This document shows positions 1 through 8,292 of a stretch of 64,000 bases of DNA, one piece after another. The DNA lies in contig NZ_PJBB01000003.1 of NCBI RefSeq assembly GCF_002836595.1, positions 3,285,001 to 3,349,000 on the forward strand. Reading direction: 5' to 3'. A program made the position numbers and the translations under genes. This stretch comes from Tenacibaculum sp. Bg11-29. Lineage in GTDB: Bacteria > Bacteroidota > Bacteroidia > Flavobacteriales > Flavobacteriaceae. The first letter of the stretch is position 1. Each line of letters starts with the position of its first letter. The notes below the pieces were generated by a model that saw nothing but the letters and a program-made list of their open reading frames with translations, had not been told where the DNA came from and ran no database searches.

Positions 1-2
1 CT

Positions 3-938
3 ACCTGCTTAACAATATCAAACACAGAACTTAAAAAACATAAGGAAGCTACAACTATATTAAAAGAAGCAAAATCTATATCAAAAAAAATGGGTATTAT
101 TGATGATGATTTATACAAACATCACACAACAATGACTAATTATTTATACATTAATGCTCCTATAAATAAAATGATTAATGCTGTTGTAACCTATGATGTT
201 TTATATTTTATTGATGATTTTTTTGGTGAAGATACTAGTAATGGAATACAAGCTGATTTTAAAATGATATTCGATATATGGACAGGAAAAACACAATATA
301 AATGTAGTTCTAACTCTAAAATTGATAGGCTTTACAAATCAATATCTTATATAAGTGATGTTATAAAAAAAGACAGCCCTTCTTATTTTTTTAATAAATA
401 CACACAATCAATAGCCGAACATTTGACTTACTCTTTAAAAGCTATTCCCTACACAACTGTTGATGAATATATTGCTATAAGGCTATATACTGGAGGAATG
501 TTTCCTGTAATAGACTTGATTGAATACGTCCATTCAATTTATATATCTCCAGAAATAATAAACAAGGTTCCTTCAATAATAAAATTACGAGAACAATGTG
601 CTTTAATTGGAGCTTTATCTAATGATTTATTCTCTTATGCCAAAGAAAAACATAGTAATTACAATTTAATTAATGCATATCTTATTTGTAACGAAGCTAC
701 TAATTATCATGATGCTGTAGATAAATCAATTACTAAAGTAAATGCTATTCATTCTGAATTTGAAGCTACTTTACAAGAAACATCTCAAGAATGTATTTCA
801 TTAGTTCCATTGCACCAACCTATTGTTTTAAAATACATTGATGCTTTAAATGTAATTATTTCAGCTAGCTATCATTGGCAAAAAAGCACCAAACGATACG
901 AACATTCTGAAAATGTATTTGAAGATATGAAGCTATAA
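3..938 (+). CDS. Class I terpene synthase (5' end outside window)
   Basis: Predicted terpene cyclase, which ionises a prenyl diphosphate with three Mg2+ ions to form a terpene. The frame is open from the window edge through the ATG at 90, so the true start lies upstream; the visible part is about 311 residues against roughly 330 usual for bacterial enzymes. Counting from the ATG at 90, I see the first metal-binding motif DDFFGED (42-48), an Arg in AIRLYTGGMFP (R131) where the diphosphate sensor sits, the NSE triad NDLFSYAKE (N178, S182, E186) and the C-terminal RY pair (269-270). All hallmark motifs of the family are therefore present. The gene ends 2 bp from the convergent MFS gene. The product cannot be told from sequence, and no prenyltransferase or P450 is visible beside it. 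Confidence 0.85.
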   Translation, partial: TCLTISNTELKKHKEATTILKEAKSISKKMGIIDDDLYKHHTTMTNYLYINAPINKMINAVVTYDVLYFIDDFFGEDTSNGIQADFKMIFDIWTGKTQYKCSSNSKIDRLYKSISYISDVIKKDSPSYFFNKYTQSIAEHLTYSLKAIPYTTVDEYIAIRLYTGGMFPVIDLIEYVHSIYISPEIINKVPSIIKLREQCALIGALSNDLFSYAKEKHSNYNLINAYLICNEATNYHDAVDKSITKVNAIHSEFEATLQETSQECISLVPLHQPIVLKYIDALNVIISASYHWQKSTKRYEHSENVFEDMKL

Positions 939-940
939 AA

Positions 941-2317
941 TTATGCTACATACTTTGTTTTCTTTAAGGTACTTAAAATAATAAATGATATTAAAAAGAA
1001 AACAGCTAAACAAAGTACACTCCATTGCATTGAATTTGTAATTGAATTTAACAATCCAAATAAGAACATTCCTATAACTATCGCTATCTTTTCAGTAACA
1101 TCATAAAAACTAAAATAGGTAGCGTGGTCTTCTGTTTCTGGTAATAATTTAGAATATGTAGATCGTGTTAATGATTGAATTGCACCTTGCACTAAACCTA
1201 GTATACCTCCTAATCCGTAAAAATAAAGTGTTACATTTTCTTGTTTCTTATCTAACATAAATGCTACAAAACACACTAACATCCATATAGCAATTGTAAC
1301 TTTTAAGGCTGTAAAATTACCATATTTATCAGAAAATCTAGAAAAGAAAAATGCTCCAAATATTGCAACTACTTGTACTAATAAAATAGTAGCTATCATA
1401 TTTGTAGACTCTAACCCTAATTCGGAAGATCCAAAAATTGCTGCCATTAAAATAATCGTTTGCACTCCAATACTTAAGAAGAAAAAAGCTAATAAAAAAC
1501 GTTTTAATACAGGATAATTTAAGACTTCTTTAAAAACAATTTGTAACTCCCTATACCCTTTCCATATATAATCATTATCAGGTTGTTTGTTATAAATATC
1601 GTCTGGTAATTTACGAAAAGTTACTTGTGCAAATCCAATCCACCAAATACCAACCATAACAAAAGAAAACCTTGACGCATTTGAGGAAGCTATTCCCTTT
1701 GCTTCATCTATTGCTTTTCCAATTTCTAATTCAGTTCCATTTGCCTTTATATATTCACTTATACTTATATCAAAACCGAATACCTCTGGAAACATAATCA
1801 TTCCTAAATTTATTAATAATAAAATTATAGAACCTACATATCCATGAATAAAACCTTTAGCACTTGCTCTATCTTGTTGTTCAGGAAATGCTATTTCTGG
1901 TAAATATGCATTATAAAAAACCCAACTTGCCCAAAAACCTATACTTGCTAAAATAGTAAACAAAATACCTACCCATACGGTATCTACTCCTTCAAAAAAA
2001 TACAATGCTGCTACAGATAAACCTCCCATCCAACAGAAAAACTTCATAAATTTCTTCTTACTTCCGGTATAGTCAGCAATACCTGATAAAATTGGTGAAA
2101 TAATTGCGACTATTAATAATGAAAATGCAATTGCATAGGTATATAAGCTATCTGGGTGCTCCCAATTTATTCCTAAAAATGAAACGGTTTTATTATCTGT
2201 TATAGCACTATAATATAGCGGAAATACTGCGGTACTAATTACCAATGAATATACCGAGTTTGCCCAATCATAAAATGCCCAAGCATTAATTAACTTCTTA
2301 TCTCCTCTTTTATACAT
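941..2317 (-). CDS. MFS transporter, UMF1 (Atg22-like) family
   Basis: A 458-residue polytopic inner-membrane protein with about 12 hydrophobic segments. Its N-terminus, with AWAFYDWANSVYS around residues 12-24, is the signature of the UMF1/Atg22-like branch of the major facilitator superfamily, common in Bacteroidota. Atg22 exports amino acids from the yeast vacuole; the substrate of bacterial members is not established and cannot be read here. The gene stands alone on the minus strand, convergent with the terpene synthase. It lies about 65 bp downstream of the M48 gene, with a minus-strand terminator between them, so it probably has its own promoter. Confidence 0.85.
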   Translation of the reverse strand: MYKRGDKKLINAWAFYDWANSVYSLVISTAVFPLYYSAITDNKTVSFLGINWEHPDSLYTYAIAFSLLIVAIISPILSGIADYTGSKKKFMKFFCWMGGLSVAALYFFEGVDTVWVGILFTILASIGFWASWVFYNAYLPEIAFPEQQDRASAKGFIHGYVGSIILLLINLGMIMFPEVFGFDISISEYIKANGTELEIGKAIDEAKGIASSNASRFSFVMVGIWWIGFAQVTFRKLPDDIYNKQPDNDYIWKGYRELQIVFKEVLNYPVLKRFLLAFFFLSIGVQTIILMAAIFGSSELGLESTNMIATILLVQVVAIFGAFFFSRFSDKYGNFTALKVTIAIWMLVCFVAFMLDKKQENVTLYFYGLGGILGLVQGAIQSLTRSTYSKLLPETEDHATYFSFYDVTEKIAIVIGMFLFGLLNSITNSMQWSVLCLAVFFLISFIILSTLKKTKYVA

Positions 2318-2328
2318 ATATCTTAATT

Positions 2329-2357
2329 AAAAAACCGTTCAAAAAATTGAACGGTTT
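2329..2357 (-). terminator. Rho-independent terminator after the M48 protease gene
   Basis: Inverted repeat AAACCGTTCAA / TTGAACGGTTT followed, in the minus-strand direction, by a run of T. It lies about 27 bp beyond the M48 stop codon and separates that gene from the MFS gene. Confidence 0.8.
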
Positions 2358-2383
2358 GCAATATAATATAAATATTTATCTCT

Positions 2384-3196
2384 TTATTTTTTTCCAGGCA
2401 CATTGTATTTAGCAGCTAGTTGTCTCGCTTCTGGTAAATAAGCTCTAAGTGTTTGTATACGAGTTTGATTAGATGGGTGTGTACTCATAAATTCTGCTGG
2501 TGCTTTTTTTCCTTTTGTACGTTCACTCATTCTTACCCATACTTCAGCAGCTTCAACACCGTTATAACCTGCCATAAGCATAAATACTAATCCTAACTTA
2601 TCAGCTTCTGTTTCATGGCCTCTACTAAAAGGCAACATTACTCCTACTTGAGATCCTAAACCATAAGCCATGTTAAAAACTTTTGCATTCTTACTATTTC
2701 TTGTTCCTAAAGCTACTGCAGCTCCACCAAGTTGTTGTAATTGCCCTGTAGACATACGTTCTTGACCGTGTTTAGCAAAAGCATGTGCAACCTCATGTCC
2801 CATTACTGCAGCCACTCCATCTTCATTTGCACAAATTGGTAATATACCCGTATAAAAAACTACTTTTCCTCCTGGTAAACACCAAGCGTTAACCGTTTTA
2901 TCATCAACTAAGTTAAATTCCCATTTATACGAATTAGCTTCAGAAACCATTCCGTTTGCTCTCATAAAACGATCAACTGCTTCAGAAATTTTCTTACCTA
3001 CTCTTTTAATTTGATTTGATTTAGTAACGCTTTTAGATAATTTATTCTTTTCTAAAAAACCTTTATACTGTGCAAAACTAGCTGGTAATACTTGAGCATC
3101 ATTTACAAAATTAAGTCGTTTTCTACCAGTAATAGGTACTGTACTACATTGTACTAAAAATACTGCTAAAAATACTAAGGCTATGATTCTTTTCAT
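2384..3196 (-). CDS. M48 family metallopeptidase, lipoprotein
   Basis: A 270-residue zinc endopeptidase. The N-terminus is a lipoprotein signal (FLVQC, acylated Cys17), so it should be membrane-anchored in the periplasm like LoiP/YcaL and BepA-type proteases, which act on outer-membrane protein quality control. The zinc site is HEVAH (H134, E135, H138), with the third ligand in the EADKLGL segment (E197). The domain is full length for single-domain M48 members and has no TPR extension. It is followed by its own terminator. The substrate is unknown. Confidence 0.88.
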   Translation of the reverse strand: MKRIIALVFLAVFLVQCSTVPITGRKRLNFVNDAQVLPASFAQYKGFLEKNKLSKSVTKSNQIKRVGKKISEAVDRFMRANGMVSEANSYKWEFNLVDDKTVNAWCLPGGKVVFYTGILPICANEDGVAAVMGHEVAHAFAKHGQERMSTGQLQQLGGAAVALGTRNSKNAKVFNMAYGLGSQVGVMLPFSRGHETEADKLGLVFMLMAGYNGVEAAEVWVRMSERTKGKKAPAEFMSTHPSNQTRIQTLRAYLPEARQLAAKYNVPGKK

Positions 3197-3320
3197 TATT
3201 TAATGTTTTTATTAAAATAGGGTTATGTAATTATGACACAAATTAAATAAAATGTCACAAATTAATTAACATTATTAAGTTTAAATTTACAAATTATATC
3301 TTTATCTAAAATCAATTTTC

Positions 3321-4187
3321 ATGAATTTTAATAATTCAAATATATTTCCTCCAAGCATAGTTATACCAAAACCGGTTATCGCTCTAGCTAAATTCACACA
3401 ATTTTTCTCTACAAGTTTAACTGCTAAATTTGCCGCTAGAATTTTCATAACTCCTATTCAGTTTTCTACTCCTAAAAGAGAAAGTGTTATGTTAGAAAGT
3501 GCTCAAAAAAAGATAATAAATATACCTTCTATTTCAAAAGAAATTAAAGTTTTATCTTATGGTTATTCAAAAAAGAAAGTTTTACTAGTTCATGGTTGGG
3601 CTGGGAGAAGTACACAATTATATATGATTGCTGATAAACTATTAGAAAAAGGATACATGGTTATTTCTTTTGATGGCCCTGCTCATGGAGAATCTTCAGG
3701 AAAAACAACTGCAATGCCTGAATTTATAGAAACAATTAATGAAATTGATAAACAATTTGGCCCTTTTGAAGCTGCTGTTGGACATTCTTTTGGTGGGACG
3801 ACTTTATATAATAGTGTTGCTACTAACTTTCAAATTAAAAAACTAGTTACTGTTGGTGCTGCTGATAAAATTTCTGATGTTATTTTAAACTTTACACATA
3901 ATTTAAAAACAAAACCAATTGTTGCAAAAAAGATTAAAGATAGCTTTGATAAAAAATGGCAACAAGATATTGATTCTCATTCATCAAGTATTATTGCTAA
4001 AAAAATAAAAATACCTACTTTAATTGTTCATGATTCTAATGATGGTGACGTTCCTGTAAGTTGTGCTATAAATATTCGTCAAAACTTACAAGAAGGCAAA
4101 CTTTTAATTACAAAAGGATTAGGACATACTAAAATACTTCGTAATAAAAAGATTACCTCAGAAATTGTAAACTTTATTACCCAATAA
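3321..4187 (+). CDS. Alpha/beta hydrolase
   Basis: A 288-residue alpha/beta-hydrolase-fold protein. The nucleophile elbow is GHSFGG (Ser156), the oxyanion loop LVHGWAG is at 89-95, an acid lies in HDSNDGD (D241 or D243), and the catalytic His is H269 in GLGHT, so the triad looks complete. The first 60 residues are a hydrophobic or amphipathic extension without a clear cleavage site. The stop codon is 2 bp before the msrB start, suggesting co-transcription. Esterase or lipase-like activity is probable; the substrate is unknown. Confidence 0.82.
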   Translation: MNFNNSNIFPPSIVIPKPVIALAKFTQFFSTSLTAKFAARIFITPIQFSTPKRESVMLESAQKKIINIPSISKEIKVLSYGYSKKKVLLVHGWAGRSTQLYMIADKLLEKGYMVISFDGPAHGESSGKTTAMPEFIETINEIDKQFGPFEAAVGHSFGGTTLYNSVATNFQIKKLVTVGAADKISDVILNFTHNLKTKPIVAKKIKDSFDKKWQQDIDSHSSSIIAKKIKIPTLIVHDSNDGDVPVSCAINIRQNLQEGKLLITKGLGHTKILRNKKITSEIVNFITQ

Positions 4188-4189
4188 AC

Positions 4190-4654
4190 ATGAAAAAAAT
4201 TTTATTCGCATTCGTTTTAACAATACTCTTTAATTATTTAGGAAATGCACAAGACAAAAAAGAATATAAAGTTTCAAAAACAAATAAAGAATGGAAAACT
4301 CTTTTAACAAAGAAACAATACTACGTTCTTAGAGAAGCAGGTACTGAACGTCAAAATTCAAGTTCATTAAATAAAAATTATAAGAAAGGTCTTTATGTTT
4401 GTGCTGCTTGTAAAACACCTTTGTACAAATCTGAAAACAAATACGATTCTGGCTCTGGTTGGCCAGCTTTTGATAAAGCAATAAAAAAGAATGTTGAATT
4501 GGATGTAGATTATAAAATTGGCTATGCTCGTACCGAGTTAAAATGTAATACTTGTGGTGGTCATTTAGGGCATTCCTTTGATGATGGCCCAAGAGATACG
4601 ACAGGTAAACGTCATTGCATTAATGGCGCAGCATTAGAGTTTATATCTAAATAA
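4190..4654 (+). CDS. msrB: Peptide-methionine (R)-S-oxide reductase, exported
   Basis: MsrB reduces the R epimer of methionine sulfoxide in proteins. The 154-residue protein begins with a signal peptide ending near GNAQ (residue 21), so it acts in the periplasm. It has two CxxC zinc pairs (C71/C74 and C119/C122) and the catalytic RHCIN motif with Cys143 as nucleophile. The SGSGWPAF and GHLGHSFDDGP segments are those of canonical MsrB. It lies 2 bp after the hydrolase gene and is followed by a strong terminator. Confidence 0.95.
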   Translation: MKKILFAFVLTILFNYLGNAQDKKEYKVSKTNKEWKTLLTKKQYYVLREAGTERQNSSSLNKNYKKGLYVCAACKTPLYKSENKYDSGSGWPAFDKAIKKNVELDVDYKIGYARTELKCNTCGGHLGHSFDDGPRDTTGKRHCINGAALEFISK

Positions 4655-4680
4655 TAATTTATTTAAAATACTGTAACTTA

Positions 4681-4706
4681 GAGCTGACTAAAATCAGCTC
4701 TTTTTT
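4681..4706 (+). terminator. Rho-independent terminator directly abutting the next start codon
   Basis: Hairpin GAGCTGA-ctaaaa-TCAGCTC followed by six T. It ends msrB transcription. The ATG of the DUF1572 gene begins at the base right after the T-run. Confidence 0.85.
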
Positions 4707-5261
4707 ATGGATACTTCCTACTTATCAAGTGTAAAAAAACAATTTGAATATTATAAAAATTTAGGAGATAAGACTTTCACTCAATTAGATAATAATCAGT
4801 TTTTTTGGTCTCAAAATAAAGAAGATAATTCTATTGCTATTATAATTAAACACATATCAGGAAATATGCGTTCTCGTTGGACAAATTTTTTAACTGAAGA
4901 TGGTGAAAAAGAATGGCGTAATAGAGATGATGAGTTTGTAAATTCATTTACATCAAAAGAAGAAGTAGTTGCATATTGGGAAATGGGATGGAAATGTTTA
5001 TTCGATGCACTAAACACTATAACTATTCAAAATTCTGATACAATTGTTTACATCAGAAACCAAGGACACACTATTACTGAAGCTATAAATAGGCAGTTGT
5101 GCCATTATTCATACCATATTGGTCAAATTGTTTTCTTAAGTAAATTATTATTAGGTGACAATTGGCAAACATTATCAGTAGCTAAAGGAACATCAAAAGA
5201 ATACAATGCTCAGAAATTTAACAAAGAAAAATCACGTAAACATTTTACAGAAGATTTATAA
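4707..5261 (+). CDS. DUF1572 family protein (DinB-like fold)
   Basis: A 184-residue soluble protein with the layout of DUF1572 proteins, which belong to the DinB/YfiT four-helix-bundle superfamily: an early His (around KHISGNMRSRW), and a later HYSYHIGQI segment supplying the second and third metal-ligand His residues. The function of the family is not established. The start at 4707 fits the N-terminus of relatives but lies immediately after the msrB terminator, so no ribosome-binding site is possible upstream on a terminated transcript. It is followed after 21 bp by a second DinB-fold gene, and the two are probably co-transcribed. Confidence 0.8.
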   Translation: MDTSYLSSVKKQFEYYKNLGDKTFTQLDNNQFFWSQNKEDNSIAIIIKHISGNMRSRWTNFLTEDGEKEWRNRDDEFVNSFTSKEEVVAYWEMGWKCLFDALNTITIQNSDTIVYIRNQGHTITEAINRQLCHYSYHIGQIVFLSKLLLGDNWQTLSVAKGTSKEYNAQKFNKEKSRKHFTEDL

Positions 5262-5282
5262 TAATCATTTAAACACTTACTA

Positions 5283-5807
5283 ATGGATAAAGAAGCTATA
5301 ATTTCTGTACTTGAAGAGAAACATCAACAATTATTTAACTGGTTAGAAAATCAATCTGAAAATAATTTTAAAGAAGGTCCTAAAGGAAAATGGACAACAG
5401 GACAACATATAGCTCATTTAGTAGACTCAATAAAAAAAGTAAATAGCGCTTTAAGTTACCCTAAATTTTTATTGAAGTATAAATTTGGTAAGGCAAACCG
5501 TGAAGTTCGTTCTTATGATGAAGTTACTAAACGCTACCAAGACAAACTTTTAAAAAATAAAGAGAAAGCTAAAATGTTTAATATTGATGTTAAAACGCCA
5601 TCTGAAAAGAGTTTTCATCAATTATTATCAACACTTCAAATACAAAATAAAAAACTGCAACACAAAACACAGCGTTGGAAAAATAAAGATTTAGATACGT
5701 TGATTCTTCCACATCCATTAATGGGAAAAATGCCAATTCGTGAAATTATTATGTGGACAGCTTACCATACCGAACATCATACAAATATTTTAAAAGACAA
5801 TCATTAA
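5283..5807 (+). CDS. DinB family protein
   Basis: A 174-residue protein of the DinB/DinB_2 superfamily. The three expected metal-ligand histidines are visible: H42 in TTGQHIAHL, then H162 and H166 in YHTEHH, the HxxxH pair near the C-terminus. Members include thiol-transferases such as bacillithiol-dependent enzymes, but the activity of this protein cannot be assigned. It lies 21 bp downstream of the DUF1572 gene, a pairing that suggests duplicated and diverged DinB-fold proteins. Confidence 0.8.
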   Translation: MDKEAIISVLEEKHQQLFNWLENQSENNFKEGPKGKWTTGQHIAHLVDSIKKVNSALSYPKFLLKYKFGKANREVRSYDEVTKRYQDKLLKNKEKAKMFNIDVKTPSEKSFHQLLSTLQIQNKKLQHKTQRWKNKDLDTLILPHPLMGKMPIREIIMWTAYHTEHHTNILKDNH

Positions 5808-5883
5808 TTTTAATTTTCTATTTTTAAATAAAAAACAAGTAAAACTGCTTCTAAAAAAATTATACTTCTAACAACAAAATTAT

Positions 5884-5891
5884 TATATTTG
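5884..5891 (+). promoter_or_regulatory. Putative ffh promoter -7 box
   Basis: TATATTTG matches the Bacteroidota -7 consensus TAnnTTTG and lies 25 bp before the ffh ATG. No convincing -33 TTG is seen at the expected distance. Confidence 0.55.
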
Positions 5892-5915
5892 TACCTCTAA
5901 AAATGAAGCCGATAC

Positions 5916-7244
5916 ATGTTTAATAATTTAAGTGAAAAGTTAGATAAAGCGTTACATACGCTTAAAGGACACGGAAAAATTACTGAAGTTAATGTTGCAG
6001 AAACGCTAAAAGAAGTTCGTAGAGCCTTATTAGATGCCGATGTTAATTTTAAAATTGCTAAAGATTTTACTAAAAAAGTTCAACAAAAAGCCTTAGGACA
6101 AGACGTATTAACTACGTTAAATCCAGGGCAATTAATGGTTAAATTAGTTAAAGATGAATTAACTGAATTAATGGGTGGTGACACTGTTGGTATTAATTTA
6201 GGAGGTTCACTTAGCGTAATTTTAATGTCTGGTTTACAAGGATCTGGTAAAACTACTTTTTCTGGTAAACTAGCTAGCTACTTAAAAACTAAAAAATCGA
6301 AAGAAGTATTATTAGTAGGTTGTGATGTTTATCGTCCTGCCGCTATTAATCAATTACAAGTTGTTGGAGAACAAATTGGTGTAGAGGTTTATGCCGAGGT
6401 AGAAAACAAAAATCCTGTTGAAATTTCTTTAAATGCTATTAAGCATGCAAAAGCAAATGGTAAAAATGTAGTTATTATTGATACTGCAGGTCGTTTAGCT
6501 GTTGATGAAGAAATGATGAATGAAATTTCTAACATTCATAAAGCAGTAAACCCGCAAGAAACATTATTTGTAGTAGATGCTATGACAGGGCAAGATGCTG
6601 TAAACACAGCAAAAGCCTTTAATAATATATTAAATTTTGACGGTGTAGTACTTACCAAATTAGATGGTGATACTCGTGGTGGAGCTGCATTATCTATTAA
6701 ATCGGTAGTAAACAAACCTATTAAGTTTATTGGTACTGGTGAAAAGATGGATGCTATTGATGTATTTCACCCAGATCGTATGGCCGATCGTATTTTAGGG
6801 ATGGGAGATGTTATCTCTTTAGTAGAACGTGCCCAAGAACAATACGATGAAGACGAAGCAAGAAAATTACAAAAGAAAATAGCGAAAGATCAATTTGGTT
6901 TTGATGACTTTTTAAGTCAAATTCAACAAATCAAAAAGATGGGTAGCATGAAAGATTTAGTTGGAATGATTCCTGGAGCTGGTAAAGCTTTAAAAGATGT
7001 TGACATTGACGATAATGCTTTTATAGGTATTGAAGCTATTATACAATCGATGACTCCATTAGAAAGAAGTACTCCTACAACAATTAATGCAAGTCGTAAA
7101 AAAAGAATTGCTAAAGGTTCTGGTACTTCGGTACAAGAAATAAACCAATTAATGAAGCAATTTAACCAAATGAGCAAAATGATGAAGATGATGCAAGGTG
7201 GTGGCGGAAAAAAAATGATGCAAATGATGCAAGGAATGAAATAA
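5916..7244 (+). CDS. ffh: Signal recognition particle protein Ffh (SRP54)
   Basis: The GTPase that binds signal sequences on ribosomes with 4.5S RNA and docks with FtsY. The 442-residue protein has the helical N domain (1-90) and the G domain with GLQGSGKTT, DVYRPAA, DTAGRL and TKLDGDTRGG. It ends in the methionine-rich M domain, where MSKMMKMMQ and MMQMMQGMK are visible. The length is typical. It is a single gene with a TAnnTTTG promoter upstream and a terminator downstream. Confidence 0.97.
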   Translation: MFNNLSEKLDKALHTLKGHGKITEVNVAETLKEVRRALLDADVNFKIAKDFTKKVQQKALGQDVLTTLNPGQLMVKLVKDELTELMGGDTVGINLGGSLSVILMSGLQGSGKTTFSGKLASYLKTKKSKEVLLVGCDVYRPAAINQLQVVGEQIGVEVYAEVENKNPVEISLNAIKHAKANGKNVVIIDTAGRLAVDEEMMNEISNIHKAVNPQETLFVVDAMTGQDAVNTAKAFNNILNFDGVVLTKLDGDTRGGAALSIKSVVNKPIKFIGTGEKMDAIDVFHPDRMADRILGMGDVISLVERAQEQYDEDEARKLQKKIAKDQFGFDDFLSQIQQIKKMGSMKDLVGMIPGAGKALKDVDIDDNAFIGIEAIIQSMTPLERSTPTTINASRKKRIAKGSGTSVQEINQLMKQFNQMSKMMKMMQGGGGKKMMQMMQGMK

Positions 7245-7249
7245 TATAA

Positions 7250-7274
7250 AAGAGAAGCGAAAGCTTCTCTTTTT
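7250..7274 (+). terminator. Terminator after ffh
   Basis: AGAGAAGC-gaaa-GCTTCTCT followed by a T-run, 6 bp after the ffh stop codon. It separates ffh from folD. Confidence 0.85.
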
Positions 7275-7317
7275 AGATATACACAACTCTTAACAAGAAC
7301 CAACAACATAACAACAA

Positions 7318-8196
7318 ATGATTTTACTAGACGGTAAAAAAACATCAGCTGACATTAAAGAAGAGATTGCTCATGCTGTATCAGAATTAAAAGCTCACGA
7401 TAAAAAAACACCACATTTAGCTGCTGTTATTGTTGGTAGTGATGGCGCTAGTTTAACTTACGTTAACGCAAAAGTAAAAGCATGTGACCGTGTAGGTTTT
7501 GAATCTTCTTTAATAAGACTTCCAAAGGAAACTACTGAAGAAGAATTATTGAATGAAATTGCTATTTTAAATATTGATAATGATATAGATGGTTTCATAG
7601 TACAGTTACCGCTACCCGATCATATAAATGAGCAAAAAATTTTAATGGCTATAAATCCTGATAAAGACGTTGATGGATTTCACCCAACCAATGTTGGTAA
7701 AATGGCTTTAAACTTACCTACATTTATCTCTGCAACACCGTTTGGTATCTTAGAACTGTTAGATCGTTATAATGTTGAAACTAGTGGTAAACATGTAGTT
7801 GTTATTGGTCGTAGTCATATTGTTGGTAGTCCTATGAGTATTTTACTAGCCCAAAAAAGAAAAATTGGTAATGCTACTGTAACCCTAACGCATAGTAGAA
7901 CTAAAAATTTAAAAGAGATTACGTTGCAAGCAGACATAATTATTGCTGCAATAGGAATTCCTGAATTTTTAAAAGCTGATATGGTTAAAGATAACGTTAC
8001 TGTTATTGATGTAGGAATCACTCGTGTTGCTGACGCTTCTAAAAAGAGAGGTTTCCGCTTAGTTGGTGATGTTGCTTTTAAAGAAGTTTCTGAAAAATCA
8101 GCCTTTATTACTCCAGTTCCTGGTGGTGTAGGACCAATGACAATAGCAATGTTATTACAGAATACATTACTAGCTTGTAAAAGAAATGATTCATAA
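7318..8196 (+). CDS. folD: Bifunctional methylene-THF dehydrogenase / methenyl-THF cyclohydrolase
   Basis: FolD interconverts 5,10-methylene-, methenyl- and 10-formyl-tetrahydrofolate in one-carbon metabolism. The 292-residue protein shows the catalytic YVNAKVKAC segment (Lys near residue 56), [18 protein letters not shown], the NADP-binding [10 protein letters not shown] loop and the C-terminal [14 protein letters not shown] signature, all as in the family. It is a single gene between two terminators. Confidence 0.97.
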   Translation: MILLDGKKTSADIKEEIAHAVSELKAHDKKTPHLAAVIVGSDGASLTYVNAKVKACDRVGFESSLIRLPKETTEEELLNEIAILNIDNDIDGFIVQLPLPDHINEQKILMAINPDKDVDGFHPTNVGKMALNLPTFISATPFGILELLDRYNVETSGKHVVVIGRSHIVGSPMSILLAQKRKIGNATVTLTHSRTKNLKEITLQADIIIAAIGIPEFLKADMVKDNVTVIDVGITRVADASKKRGFRLVGDVAFKEVSEKSAFITPVPGGVGPMTIAMLLQNTLLACKRNDS

Positions 8197-8238
8197 AAAC
8201 GGTACTCAAAATTACAAGAGTAAATTATATAAATAAAA

Positions 8239-8270
8239 AGGAGGTCTATTTACTAGACCTCCTTTTTTTA
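8239..8270 (+). terminator. Terminator after folD
   Basis: AGGAGGTCTA-tttac-TAGACCTCCT followed by T7. It could also serve the convergent cytolysin-family gene, which ends at 8293 on the other strand. Confidence 0.85.
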
Positions 8271-8292
8271 TTACATTTAAGCTAAAATGTTC

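Noticed and set aside
6923..7345. 140-codon minus-strand ORF over the end of ffh
   Set aside because: It is the antisense of the Met-rich M domain, giving an artificial Ile-rich hydrophobic sequence.
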